This document shows, piece by piece, positions 56,234-64,000 of a DNA stretch of 64,000 nucleotides. The position numbers and the translations under genes were made by a program. The notes below the pieces were generated by a model, which saw nothing but the letters and a program-made list of their open reading frames with translations, did no database searches and was not told the DNA's origin. Source of the DNA: Agrobacterium larrymoorei (lineage in GTDB: Bacteria; Pseudomonadota; Alphaproteobacteria; Rhizobiales; Rhizobiaceae); the NCBI RefSeq assembly GCF_005145045.1, contig NZ_CP039691.1:1438001-1502000 (forward strand). The letters run 5' to 3'. Every line of letters begins with the position of its first letter. Positions within the stretch are counted from its first letter, which is position 1.

Positions 56234-56493
56234 CGCGATCGCTGCCTGCTTCGCGCGGCGGCGGTGCGGCGCTTGCTGACCTGCTTCTTTGCGGGCGCGC
56301 GTCTGGTCTTCTTGGCAGGCTTTCCGCCGAGGGCAGCCTCCAGAATGCTTCCGACGATGCCGCCGCCAAGAGAGGTGCCAGCCTTCGCTTTTCCGCGCGT
56401 CCTTCTCGTCTTTCGAACACCCGTCTTGGACAATATTTCCGACATGGCACCTTTGACGACGCTGCCAATGATATCTTCGACTATTTTGGACAA
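56230..56493 (-). CDS. Small basic protein of unknown function
   Basis: About 87 residues, not recognised. The N-terminal half (SKIVEDIIGSVVKGAMSEIL) is an amphipathic helix. The middle holds a Gly/Ala-rich segment (GTSLGGGIVGSILEAALGG), and the last 35 residues are a Lys/Arg/Ala-rich tail (KKTRRAPAKKQVSKRRTAAA) of the sort that binds nucleic acids or acidic membranes. TTG 56493 follows GCGAGG at five bases; an ATG at 56520 adds nine residues with two cysteines but has no ribosome site. It lies in the accessory island between grxD and bolA. It could be a membrane-proximal DNA-binding or phasin-like protein, but no function is supported. Confidence 0.55.
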   Translation of the reverse strand: MSKIVEDIIGSVVKGAMSEILSKTGVRKTRRTRGKAKAGTSLGGGIVGSILEAALGGKPAKKTRRAPAKKQVSKRRTAAARSRQRSR

Positions 56494-56593
56494 GAAAACC
56501 TCGCAACAACGAACCGGCATAGCAGTGGATTATGATGTAAAATCATAATTAAGCCACGGTCTTTACTATACGGGCGTCACCCACTGTATCAAG

Positions 56594-56628
56594 CGATCCT
56601 TTTGGGGCTTTCTGGAACCAAAGGATCG
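56594..56628 (+). promoter_or_regulatory. Hairpin that hides the ribosome binding site of the next gene
   Basis: CGATCCTTTTGG (56594-56605) pairs with CCAAAGGATCG (56618-56628), an 11-bp stem with one bulged T. The 3' arm contains the Shine-Dalgarno AAAGGA and ends five bases before the ATG at 56634, so folding should block translation of the hydrolase. Confidence 0.6.
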
Positions 56629-56633
56629 TTATC

Positions 56634-57788
56634 ATGACGTCTGTCGACTCACGTCTTGTCTTTTATTTTCCGGGTTTCGACCCGTTGGACGCCAAGGCGC
56701 ATCAGCAGCGTTACAGCCGAAGCGCGGCGCAATCCGGCAGGACATTCGGCATCGATTATGCTGTCAGCGATGTTGCGGAAACCGAGGCGGGAAGCCGCAT
56801 CGATGTGACTTCGGCGGTTGGGTCCGAACGCACGGAATCCACGATCTTTATCCACGATCACAACGCTATCATATCGCGCTTACGCGCGATTCCCGTCTGG
56901 ATACAGATCGCTCTCGGCTTCAAAGCCGGGGCAGGGATCATCGCTGAGGGTGCGGCAGCGCAATATTTCCGCCACGCCTGGCGCTTCGGACTGTTTTTCC
57001 TCTTTCCCTATCTGTTTATTCTCTGCGGGCTTCTTCTTTCCGGCTTCATCGCCAGCCTGCCGCTTTTGCTCGGCGTCTCGCCGCTTCTCTGTCTTCTCAG
57101 CATTCCGGCGGCTTACGCGTTTTTCGCCTTCTGCGTCATGCGTTTCTCCCAACGTTTCCACACGCTGCACCTCTTCGCCGATTGGCGCTTCGCCCTGATC
57201 GTCGGTCGCGATGAGCCGATGGCGCGAGATTGGATCGAGGATCGTGCGGAAAAGATATTGCTTGCGCTGGACGCACCTTGCGACGAAGTGCTCTTCGTCT
57301 CGCACAGCATGGGCGCGAGCCTGGCTCTCGCGGTGGCCGCGCGCGTGCTCGAGCTGAAGCCGAGCGCATTCGACGGACGCAACGTCTCCTTCGTCACGCT
57401 TGGCGGCGCGGCCTTGCAATGCGCCTTCGTTTCCAGCGCAACGCGGCTGCGGGAAAGCATCGGCACCCTCGCGCGTCACCGTGAGGTGAACTGGTTCGAT
57501 ATCCAGTGTATCTCGGACCCCATCCACCTTTACAAGTGTAATACGGCGGCGCTGACTGGCCATATCGATGCCGCCCAGCCAAGGCTTGTGCGGATCAAGT
57601 TCAAGCATTCGCTTTCGGATGAGCGCTACAAGAAAAACAAGCTCAATTTCCTGCGCATGCACCGGCAATATGTGCTGGGCTCTGACAGAAAGTCCGGCTT
57701 CGACTTCACGCTGCTGACGGCGGGGCCGCTGCCTGCGGCGAAGTTCGCAGAGCTAAAATCGGACGTGCCACCGGAGATGTTTCGGTAA
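56634..57788 (+). CDS. Membrane alpha/beta-hydrolase-like protein
   Basis: A 384-residue protein, family not recognised. It starts with a hydrolase-like strand (RLVFYFPGFDPLDAKAHQQRY), has two to three transmembrane helices around residues 115-170 (FGLFFLFPYLFILCGLLL, SPLLCLLSIPAAYAFFAFCV), then a serine-hydrolase elbow VSHSMGASLALAVAARVLE with Ser225. Asp in ISDPIHLY and His in FLRMHRQYV are candidate triad partners. The elbow reads S-H-S-M-G, a G-x-S-x-G variant. A lipid or ester substrate at the inner membrane is plausible but unproven. A hairpin covers its ribosome site. Confidence 0.72.
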   Translation: MTSVDSRLVFYFPGFDPLDAKAHQQRYSRSAAQSGRTFGIDYAVSDVAETEAGSRIDVTSAVGSERTESTIFIHDHNAIISRLRAIPVWIQIALGFKAGAGIIAEGAAAQYFRHAWRFGLFFLFPYLFILCGLLLSGFIASLPLLLGVSPLLCLLSIPAAYAFFAFCVMRFSQRFHTLHLFADWRFALIVGRDEPMARDWIEDRAEKILLALDAPCDEVLFVSHSMGASLALAVAARVLELKPSAFDGRNVSFVTLGGAALQCAFVSSATRLRESIGTLARHREVNWFDIQCISDPIHLYKCNTAALTGHIDAAQPRLVRIKFKHSLSDERYKKNKLNFLRMHRQYVLGSDRKSGFDFTLLTAGPLPAAKFAELKSDVPPEMFR

Positions 57789-57854
57789 GGCGTTGGTTTT
57801 CAAAAGCTGTTCCAGCCGAACCTAACCCTCCAGCATCATCCTCGCCCTTGAGGC

Positions 57855-58153
57855 ACTACTGTCCGGTTTAAAGTGGGTGGGTAGTTTGGGGCGAGAACAG
57901 CTCCCCCACCCGTCACCCCGCACTTGATGCGGGGTCCAGCAGACGCGCGTCTGCGTGTCAAAAGAGTCTTTTTGACCAAGGACTTGGTCTGGCTGGATCC
58001 CGGATCAAGTCCGGGATGACGGATGTGGGGGTTGCACCCGTCGTCAACGTGCAGCGAACGTGGTCAAAGCGTGTCACAACCGGATTTGAAGGATGGAACT
58101 GCAATGTATTCAAAGCCTTGCCTCGCATCCGCACATTTAAACCGGACAGTAGT
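57855..58153. mobile_element. MITE-like element with perfect 18-bp terminal inverted repeats
   Basis: ACTACTGTCCGGTTTAAA (57855-57872) is repeated exactly inverted at 58136-58153. The 11-mer GCCCTTGAGGC flanks both ends (57844-57854, 58154-58164), a target duplication. If the terminal repeats are extended by GGC (the flank also pairs), the duplication is the 5-mer CTTGA. No transposase reading frame is present; the element is non-autonomous. It carries a long two-hairpin repeat at 57912-58023. Confidence 0.82.
57912..58023. repeat. Long two-hairpin intergenic repeat (RIME-like), copy 2
   Basis: GTCACCCCGCACTTGATGCG, then CAGCAGACGCGCGTCTGCG, AAAAGAGTCTTTTTGACC, GGCTGGATCCCGGATCAAG and GGGATGACGG. 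All parts correspond in order to 33153-33263. Confidence 0.8.
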
Positions 58154-58270
58154 GCCCTTGAGGCGAGGATCCATTACTGCGGCCAGACCAGTGGATCCTC
58201 GCCTCAAGGGCGAGGATGACGGCAGTGGTTGGGAGAAAACGGAGCAAGCATTTCCCGTTCCCAAAAACAA

Positions 58271-58301
58271 ATGGCCTGCGTGATGTCATCACGCAGGCCA
58301 T
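58271..58301. terminator. Strong stem-loop after bolA
   Basis: ATGGCCTGCGTGAT and ATCACGCAGGCCAT form a perfect 14-bp stem with a 3-base loop, flanked by AAAACAA and TTTTCATTTC; on the minus strand it follows the bolA stop by 26 bp with TTGTTTTTGGG as tail. Confidence 0.85.
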
Positions 58302-58326
58302 TTTCATTTCAAGTCGATAGGTAGGC

Positions 58327-58560
58327 TTACTCCGGGGCAGACGTCTGTAGCGCCAAAGCGTGCAGAACGCCGCCCATGTTGCCCTTCAGCGCGTCGTAGA
58401 CCATCTGGTGCTGCTGCACGCGGGTCTTGCCCTTGAAGGCATCCGCCACGACTTCGGCTGCGTAGTGATCTCCGTCACCGGCGAGATCGCGGATGGTTAC
58501 CTTTGCTCCGGGAATTCCGGCCTTAATCATGTCTTCAATGTCGCCGGGCTTCATGGGCAT
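58327..58560 (-). CDS. bolA: BolA-family protein
   Basis: A 77-residue BolA/YrbA-type protein that partners monothiol glutaredoxin in iron-sulfur and iron regulation. Segments DIEDMIKAGIPGAKVTIRDLAGDGDHYAAEVV and FKGKTRVQQHQMVYDALKGNMGGVLHALAL are the family core, with the invariant His in QQHQMVY. It follows purL closely (18 bp) on the minus strand. grxD, which normally comes next, lies 3 kb away. Confidence 0.95.
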   Translation of the reverse strand: MPMKPGDIEDMIKAGIPGAKVTIRDLAGDGDHYAAEVVADAFKGKTRVQQHQMVYDALKGNMGGVLHALALQTSAPE

Positions 58561-58578
58561 GTGTTCACTCCTCAGTTC

Positions 58579-60810
58579 TTATTCTGCTGCGACAAGCGTT
58601 TCGCCGTCCATGAATTGAGGGAACCACGATTCATGGGCGTTGCGCAATTCTTTAATCTCGATTGTGCGCGCCTTACCCAGCTTAACGCTGGAGCCGCCGG
58701 TTTTGCCGATGGCAACGAGCGAAACGCCTGCAGAAGATGCCCGCGCCTTGACGGTTTCGAGGTCCGACTGCTTCACCGTCAGAACGTAGCGGCCCTGATC
58801 TTCGCCGTAGAAAACGACGATCGGGTTGCCCGAGACTTCATCCACAATCGCGCCGATGTCGGAGGCGATTGCCATTTCGGCAACGGCGAGAGCGAGGCCG
58901 CCGGAGGAGCAATCGTGGACCGCGCTCGTCAGTCCCTCGGTGATGATGGAGCGGACGAAGTCGCCGGTCTTCTTTTCGTTTTCCAGATCGACATGCGGGG
59001 CAGGGCCATCGATGCGGCCATGGATATCGCGCATGTAAACGGACTGGGCGATGTGCGTGCCGAGGCCTTCCGGTGCGCCAGCGACGAGAATGACGTCATC
59101 TGCGGCGGCAAAACGGATGCGGGCCATTTTGCCCCAGTCTTTCATGAGGCCAACGCCGCCGATGGTTGGCGTCGGCAGGATCGCCTGACCGTTGGTCTCG
59201 TTATAGAGCGAGACGTTGCCCGAAACGATGGGGAATTCCAGAACGCGGCAGGCTTCGCCGATGCCCTTGATGGCATGAACGAGCTGGCTCATGATTTCAG
59301 GCTTTTCAGGATTGCCGAAGTTCAGGTTATCTGTCGCAGCCAGCGGCAGAGCGCCAGTCGCGGTTATGTTGCGCCAGCATTCGGCCACGGCCTGCTTGCC
59401 ACCTTCGAACGGATCGGCTTCCACGTAGCGCGGGGTCACATCAGACGAGAAGGCCAGCGCCTTCTTGTCGTGACCTTCGACGCGCACCACGCCGGCGTCA
59501 CCGCCCGGAAGCTGAAGCGAGTTGCCCTGAATGAGCGTGTCGTACTGCTCGTAAACCCAGCGGCGCGAGGAGTTGTTGGCGGAACCTACGAGCTTGACGA
59601 GTGCGTCGGCAACATCTGCCTCCGGCACGTCGTTTGCGGCCAGTGGTGCGGAAACCTTGGCAGGGGTCCATGGGCGATCATATTCCGGGGCTTCATCGCC
59701 CAGTTCCTTGATCGGCAGGTTGGCGACTTCTTCGCCATTGTGCAGAACGCGGAAGCGCAGATCGTCCGTGGTCTTGCCGACGATGGCGAAATCCAGACCC
59801 CACTTGACGAAGATCGCCTTGGCAACTTCTTCCTTGGAGGGTTCCAGAACCATGAGCATACGCTCCTGGCTTTCGGAAAGCATCATCTCGTAGGCCGTCA
59901 TGCGCTCTTCGCGCACCGGAACCTGATCGAGATTGAGTTCGATTCCGAGATCGCCCTTCGCGCCCATTTCGACGGCGGAGCAGGTGAGGCCAGCGGCACC
60001 CATATCCTGAATGGCGATGACGGCGCCTGTCTTCATCAGTTCGAGGCAGGCTTCCAGCAGGCACTTTTCGGTGAAGGGGTCGCCGACTTGAACGGTGGGG
60101 CGCTTTTCTTCGATGGATTCATCGAATTCCGCAGAGGCCATGGTCGCGCCGCCGACGCCGTCACGGCCTGTTTTTGCGCCGAGATAAACGACCGGAAGGC
60201 CAACGCCCTTGGCTTCCGACAGAAAGATCGCGTCGGACTTGGCAAGTCCAGCCGCAAACGCGTTGACGAGGATGTTGCCGTTATAACGCGGATCGAACTC
60301 GACTTCGCCGCCGACAGTCGGCAGGCCGAAGGAGTTGCCGTAACCGCCGACACCGGCCACGACGCCAGCCACGAGGTGGCGGGTCTTCGGGTGGTCAGGC
60401 GCGCCGAAACGCAGTGCGTTCATGGCCGCAATCGGGCGTGCGCCCATGGTGAAGACGTCACGTAAGATTCCGCCGACGCCGGTCGCCGCGCCCTGATAGG
60501 GCTCGATGTAGGAGGGGTGGTTGTGGCTTTCCATCTTGAAGACGACGCAGTCGCCGTCATCGATATCTACCACACCGGCATTTTCGCCCGGACCCTGAAT
60601 GACGCGCGGACCCGTGGTCGGCAGGGTCTTCAGCCACTTCTTGGAGGACTTATAAGAGCAGTGCTCGTTCCACATCGCAGAGAAGATGCCAAGCTCGGTA
60701 AAGCTCGGCTCGCGCCCGATCAGGTCAAGGATGCGCTGATATTCGTCGGGCTTCAGCCCGTGGGATGCAACGAGTTCCGGGGTGATCTGAATATGATTTG
60801 GAAATGTCAT
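58579..60810 (-). CDS. purL: Phosphoribosylformylglycinamidine synthase, large subunit PurL
   Basis: The 743-residue small-type PurL uses ATP and ammonia from the PurQ subunit to convert FGAR to FGAM in purine synthesis; PurS and PurQ are encoded elsewhere. Evidence: [46 protein letters not shown] (ATP/Mg), [13 protein letters not shown], and the second AIRS-like half with [10 protein letters not shown] and [13 protein letters not shown] 60810 is preferred; a GTG three codons earlier is possible. bolA follows at 18 bp. Its upstream region shows no clear PurR-type operator. Confidence 0.96.
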   Translation of the reverse strand: MTFPNHIQITPELVASHGLKPDEYQRILDLIGREPSFTELGIFSAMWNEHCSYKSSKKWLKTLPTTGPRVIQGPGENAGVVDIDDGDCVVFKMESHNHPSYIEPYQGAATGVGGILRDVFTMGARPIAAMNALRFGAPDHPKTRHLVAGVVAGVGGYGNSFGLPTVGGEVEFDPRYNGNILVNAFAAGLAKSDAIFLSEAKGVGLPVVYLGAKTGRDGVGGATMASAEFDESIEEKRPTVQVGDPFTEKCLLEACLELMKTGAVIAIQDMGAAGLTCSAVEMGAKGDLGIELNLDQVPVREERMTAYEMMLSESQERMLMVLEPSKEEVAKAIFVKWGLDFAIVGKTTDDLRFRVLHNGEEVANLPIKELGDEAPEYDRPWTPAKVSAPLAANDVPEADVADALVKLVGSANNSSRRWVYEQYDTLIQGNSLQLPGGDAGVVRVEGHDKKALAFSSDVTPRYVEADPFEGGKQAVAECWRNITATGALPLAATDNLNFGNPEKPEIMSQLVHAIKGIGEACRVLEFPIVSGNVSLYNETNGQAILPTPTIGGVGLMKDWGKMARIRFAAADDVILVAGAPEGLGTHIAQSVYMRDIHGRIDGPAPHVDLENEKKTGDFVRSIITEGLTSAVHDCSSGGLALAVAEMAIASDIGAIVDEVSGNPIVVFYGEDQGRYVLTVKQSDLETVKARASSAGVSLVAIGKTGGSSVKLGKARTIEIKELRNAHESWFPQFMDGETLVAAE

Positions 60811-61229
60811 AGGTCTCACGGGGTTCGAGCCGGTACGGGATTTTCCGGTTCTTTAACGCAAGAGGCTTTCCGGTGCGACAGGAAAATACATTTGAATGCC
60901 CACAATCCGGCACTTTGTTCTCACTTTTACGGGGGATGGCGGCGGTGCAAGCGAAGCGTTCGCAGCCAAATCCTGCTGTCACAAAGACGAGAAACAGGAT
61001 TGGGCGCAATAGACGATTCACCGGGGATTCCCCATCGGCTTTCGCTTTTTATCCAGAAAAGCGCCTCTAAAACCATTTATCCACAGCCAAGCAAGCCTTT
61101 GTTTTGAATTTAGAATCCTTGTTTTGCAGGGCTTTTGGGGCGCGATGTCATTTTTTTGTCAAATCACGCATTTTCCCGCTTGCCGTATCCAAAACCTCTG
61201 ATTATAAGGGCGCCACAAACCAAGCGCAT
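60811..61229. other. Intergenic region between purL and tRNA-Glu
   Basis: It should contain the purL promoter (minus) and the tRNA-Glu promoter (plus). No gene was seen. An open frame through 60517-61107 on the plus strand is mostly the shadow of purL. Confidence 0.5.
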
Positions 61230-61304
61230 GCGCCCTTCGTCTATCGGTTAGGACGTCAGATTTTCATTCTGAAAAGAGGGGTTCGACTCCCCTAGGGCGT
61301 ACCA
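61230..61304 (+). tRNA. tRNA-Glu (anticodon TTC)
   Basis: The cloverleaf can be drawn by eye: acceptor GCGCCCT / AGGGCGT (G1-U72 wobble), D arm with GGTTAGGAC, anticodon stem TCAGA/TCTGA with loop TTTTCAT (anticodon TTC), 4-base variable loop AAAG, T arm AGGGG-TTCGACT-CCCCT, and encoded ACCA. Total 75 bases including the CCA end. The TTC anticodon reads glutamate codons. Confidence 0.95.
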
Positions 61305-61393
61305 CTTGGTTTGATATTCTCCCCTTAAAATATGTCCGCCTTTGCCGTTGTCGATGTATGTCTTCATGCTGCCTGTTAACGCACGAGGACTTT

Positions 61394-61975
61394 ATGACAC
61401 CACGGCTGTTCATCATCGGCGGTACGTCTCATGCCGGAAAATCGACGCTCGGTGCGGCGGTTGCCGGTCGTCTGGGCTGGCGCTGCGTGTCTACCGATAG
61501 CCTCGCGCGGCATCCGGGCCGTCCATGGCGGGACGCGCCGGAGCAGGTGCCGCCGCACGTCATCGAATATTATCGCGATCTTTCGCTGGATGAACGCATG
61601 CAATCCGTTCTCCAGCATTACCGCTCCATGTGGGAGCCGCTCGTTCATCCTTTGATGACGGGTGATGAGCCGCTGGTGCTTGAGGGCTCCGCGCTTCTTC
61701 CGGAACTTGTCGTTACGGTTCTTTCGCAGGAGATGCGCGCGGTTTGGCTCGTTGCGGATGAAGGCGTGGTCGAACGGCGGATCAGGATTGAAAGCGCCTA
61801 TGACAGCCGGGATGCTCAAGGCAGGTTCCTGATCGACAGCTTCGCAGAACGCGCCGCGGCGTTCAACCATCTGATGGCGGAGGAGGTGGAGCGCTTTGGG
61901 CTACAGAAGATAGCGGTTGGCGAAACCACTGAGCTAGACGAGCTTTTGGAAAAAGTGGTCACGGGCAACGGGTAG
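61394..61975 (+). CDS. P-loop kinase-like protein (AAA/zeta-toxin-like fold)
   Basis: A 193-residue cytosolic protein. It opens TPRLFIIGGTSHAGKSTLGAAVAGRLGW, with a GxxxxGKST Walker A loop (GTSHAGKST) as in small-molecule kinases. The middle has RDLSLDERMQSVLQHY and LVLEGSALLPELV (a Walker B-like LEG strand), and the C-terminal WLVADEGVVERRIRIES may be the adenine-binding lid. The phosphate acceptor is unknown. ATG 61394 follows CGAGGA at six bases. No homologue by name is recognised. Lies after tRNA-Glu. Confidence 0.78.
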   Translation: MTPRLFIIGGTSHAGKSTLGAAVAGRLGWRCVSTDSLARHPGRPWRDAPEQVPPHVIEYYRDLSLDERMQSVLQHYRSMWEPLVHPLMTGDEPLVLEGSALLPELVVTVLSQEMRAVWLVADEGVVERRIRIESAYDSRDAQGRFLIDSFAERAAAFNHLMAEEVERFGLQKIAVGETTELDELLEKVVTGNG

Positions 61976-62041
61976 AGTTTTGTAGTTGACCTTCCTCTGG
62001 ATACGGCGATTGTTAGGCCGACATTCTGGGAGGAAATATCT

Positions 62042-62485
62042 GTGACATCGGACGTGCCGTTTTCGCTTGTGGGTATAGACCACGTCGTTCTGTTGGTGGA
62101 CGACATGGAAAAAGCGCTGAAATTCTATCACGACGTATTGGGTTGCCGTCCCGGCTACACCTACCCGGCACTTGGCGTGGAACAGGTATGGTGCGGAGCC
62201 TCACTCATCGTGCTGTGGGATACGACGCATCCCGGAGGTGAGAAGGCCCGCCCGCCCGTTGCCGGTGGGCGCAATGTCGATCACATCTGCATCGCCACCG
62301 GACCTTTCGAGCATGATGCGCTGCGTTCTCACCTTGAGAGCCATGGCGTGCTGATCCACCGCGAGGCCATGCATGGCGGCGCGCGCGGCATGGGCCACTC
62401 CTTCTATATACAGGACCCCTTCGGCAACACGCTGGAGATCAAGGGGCCGGCAGAATATCCCGACGGGCGAGCCGTCGTCTCCTGA
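62042..62485 (+). CDS. VOC-family (glyoxalase/bleomycin-resistance) protein
   Basis: A 147-residue metalloenzyme-like protein with two beta-alpha-beta-beta-beta modules. FSLVGIDHVVLLVDDMEKALKFYHDVLGC supplies the first metal-ligand His, NVDHICIATG the second, and DPFGNTLEIKG the last acid residue. These fit glyoxalase I-like, dioxygenase and antibiotic-resistance members; the substrate is open. GTG 62042 follows GAGGAAAT at a good distance. Single gene. Confidence 0.9.
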   Translation: MTSDVPFSLVGIDHVVLLVDDMEKALKFYHDVLGCRPGYTYPALGVEQVWCGASLIVLWDTTHPGGEKARPPVAGGRNVDHICIATGPFEHDALRSHLESHGVLIHREAMHGGARGMGHSFYIQDPFGNTLEIKGPAEYPDGRAVVS

Positions 62486-62562
62486 TGTCCTCTTCACCAT
62501 CTTGTTGATGCAACCGCCTTCATAAGACGGCGTTTTCCGCGATACTCTCGCGGAGAACAGTC

Positions 62563-63096
62563 ATGAACACACTGCTTCGACTTGCAGGCATAAGCCTGGC
62601 ATTATGCACCGGCAGCCTTGGTATCGTGCCTCAAGCGCAGGCAAAAGAGCCCGCCGTGGCACAGACCGACATGTCTCACTATCGAGGCAAATGGCTGGAA
62701 ATCGGCAGAACACCGATGCGCCTGACGGACGGCTGCGTGGCCGGATACTCCATCTACAAGCCCGGCGCGTCACCCGATCAGGTTCTGGTGGAGGACGGCT
62801 GTCGCGAAGGCTCACCCAATGGCAAGCCGAAGACGATAGAAGGCGTGGGCACGCTGAAAGATTCCAAAACCACGAAAGCCAAGCTGCACGTCCGCTACCC
62901 GCTTTTCTTCACCTTCGATTATTGGGTACTCTACAATTCCCCCGACCGCACATGGTTCATCAGCGCAACACCGGACATGGAAAACCTGTGGATTTATTCA
63001 CGTTCCGTCCCGTCCAAGGCGAAACTTGCGGTGATGGTGAAAAAGGCGAGGGCGCTTGGTTACGATACGAGCAAGCTTGAATTTCCGGAATTCTAA
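62563..63096 (+). CDS. Secreted lipocalin-like protein
   Basis: A 177-residue beta-barrel ligand binder. The signal peptide ends PQAQA before KEPAV. The mature part starts YRGKWLEIGRTPMRL, the lipocalin GxW motif (here GKWLEIGR), and continues through GVGTLKDSKTTKAKLHVRYP with DYWVLYNSPDRTWFISATPD and SRSVPSKA, the Blc-type C-terminal half. Blc proteins bind lysophospholipids at the envelope; here there is no lipobox, so it is probably soluble in the periplasm. Good GGAG site before ATG 62563. Confidence 0.87.
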   Translation: MNTLLRLAGISLALCTGSLGIVPQAQAKEPAVAQTDMSHYRGKWLEIGRTPMRLTDGCVAGYSIYKPGASPDQVLVEDGCREGSPNGKPKTIEGVGTLKDSKTTKAKLHVRYPLFFTFDYWVLYNSPDRTWFISATPDMENLWIYSRSVPSKAKLAVMVKKARALGYDTSKLEFPEF

Positions 63097-63191
63097 TCAA
63101 TGATCGCGGCTTGGACGCCGATTTTCTGTCGCCAAGCAGTGCATGGCGACAGAAATTCAATGAAGATAAAGTCCGGCGTAGGGCCTACAAT

Positions 63192-64000
63192 TTAGGCCGG
63201 ACGCACCAGAATGTGCTTCTTCTTGCCCAGCGAAAGCTTGATCACGCCATCCGCAGTTACTTCGCCAGAACCGATCAGCTTGCGCTCATCCGACATGCTT
63301 TCGTCGTTGATACGAACCGCGCCGCCCTGAACGTGGCGGCGGGCTTCGCCGTTGGAGGTGGCGAGACCGGCGCGGACGATCAGCGAAAGCAGGCCGACAC
63401 CGGCTTCCAGTTCGGCCTTTGGCACTTCGATGGAGGGCAGGTTATCGGCCAGCGCGCCTTCTTCGAAGGTCTTGCGGGCCGTTTCTGCTGCTTCTTCTGC
63501 CGCGGCGCGGCCGTGCAGGATGGCTGTTACTTCCGTCGCGAGGATCTTCTTGGCGTCGTTGATTTCCGATCCGCCAAGCTGGGCCAGACGGTTGATCTCG
63601 TCCATCGGCAGCGTGGTGAACAGCTTGGCGAAGCGAACGACGTCCGCGTCTTCCGTGTTGCGCCAGTATTGCCAGAAATCGTAGACCGGCAGCAAATCCT
63701 TGTTCAGCCATACGGCGCCGGAGGCGGATTTGCCCATCTTCGCACCGGAAGAGGTTGTCAGAAGTGGCGAAGTCAGTGCGTAGAGCTGCGGCGTTCCCAT
63801 GCGGTGACCGAGGTCGATGCCGTTGATGATATTGCCCCACTGATCCGAACCGCCCATCTGCAAACGGCAACCGACACGCTGGTTCAGTTCCACGAAATCG
63901 TAGGCCTGAAGGATCATGTAGTTGAATTCGAGGAAGGACAGCGACTGTTCGCGATCCAGACGCGTCTTGACGCTGTCGAAGGACAGCATGCGGTTGACCG
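63192..64000 (-). CDS. tyrS: Tyrosyl-tRNA synthetase, C-terminal part (cut by window edge)
   Basis: 269 residues of the class I synthetase that charges tRNA-Tyr. The core reads [18 protein letters not shown], and the KMSKS position is KMGKSASG, as in many bacterial TyrRS. The C-terminal S4-like tRNA-binding domain is present ([25 protein letters not shown]). The HIGH motif and N-terminus lie beyond position 64000. Stop at 63192. Confidence 0.97.
   Translation of the reverse strand, partial: VNRMLSFDSVKTRLDREQSLSFLEFNYMILQAYDFVELNQRVGCRLQMGGSDQWGNIINGIDLGHRMGTPQLYALTSPLLTTSSGAKMGKSASGAVWLNKDLLPVYDFWQYWRNTEDADVVRFAKLFTTLPMDEINRLAQLGGSEINDAKKILATEVTAILHGRAAAEEAAETARKTFEEGALADNLPSIEVPKAELEAGVGLLSLIVRAGLATSNGEARRHVQGGAVRINDESMSDERKLIGSGEVTADGVIKLSLGKKKHILVRPA

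Larger units (their letters stand above)
57834..58222. repeat. Short two-hairpin repeat interrupted by a MITE-like insertion
   Basis: The left half (57834-57854, CATCATCCTCGCCCTTGAGGC) and right half (58154-58222, GCCCTTGAGGCGAGG ... GGGCGAGGATGACGG) rejoin into a repeat like those at 44341 and 49822 once the middle is removed. Confidence 0.8.

Noticed and set aside
61104..61295. 63-residue frame over tRNA-Glu
   Set aside because: It overlaps the tRNA and has no coding features.
61230..61304. tRNA-Glu as an integration site for a genomic island
   Set aside because: No repeated tRNA 3' end or integrase gene was seen on either side within the window.

Overview
The window looks like about 64 kb of core chromosome from a Rhizobiaceae alphaproteobacterium, most likely the Agrobacterium tumefaciens complex. 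The evidence is an ExoR-type exopolysaccharide regulator, GC-rich coding with frequent TTG/GTG starts, the gene strings nagZ-scpAB-tatABC-serS-surE-pcm-nlpD and purL-bolA, and palindromic intergenic repeats of the kind seen in rhizobia. The assignment comes from reading proteins and gene order; no database was searched. No prophage, plasmid or CRISPR signature was seen.

Layout. 1-7511 is mostly minus-strand: purB (cut by the window edge), rpe, a 161-bp IS5-like MITE, an orphan periplasmic binding protein, a candidate small RNA at about 3202-3313, a Nudix hydrolase coupled to an RhlE-type helicase, a membrane-anchored M23 peptidase and a one-cysteine Bcp peroxiredoxin. 7691-19244 is plus-strand: a large AsmA/YhdP-like protein, valS, a FadL-type porin with atypical composition, exoR, and a chemoreceptor gene broken by a one-base frameshift. 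xthA and erpA (minus) follow. The long plus-strand block 20732-36651 carries dgt, argS, a 1025-residue SPOR protein, nagZ, scpA-scpB, tatABC, serS, surE-pcm and an NlpD-like LytM protein: tRNA charging, chromosome segregation, Tat export and cell-wall remodelling.

36702-41175 (minus) holds the molybdenum cofactor genes moaA, mobA and mobB, with two exporter genes between moaA and mobA. 41298-44166 (plus) has a DUF971 protein, a Kef-type antiporter and a PNPOx-like protein. Then come a GGDEF diguanylate cyclase and fumC (minus), an L,D-transpeptidase, glutaminase, ttcA and two tandem inositol-monophosphatase paralogues (plus), a Bcr/CflA exporter and grxD (minus). A small accessory island (55499-58222) separates grxD from its usual partners bolA and purL. 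It contains a polysaccharide deacetylase, a tiny basic protein, a membrane alpha/beta-hydrolase and a nested repeat. The window ends with tRNA-Glu, an AAA-type kinase, a VOC protein, a lipocalin and tyrS (cut by the edge).

The non-coding DNA gives the most unusual signals. These are a TIR-flanked element inserted with a target duplication into a two-hairpin repeat and itself carrying another repeat (57834-58222), a diverged relative at 44222-44504, an IS5-like MITE with a TTA duplication, a small-RNA candidate with a possible structural switch, and a hairpin that would bury the ribosome binding site of the membrane hydrolase.
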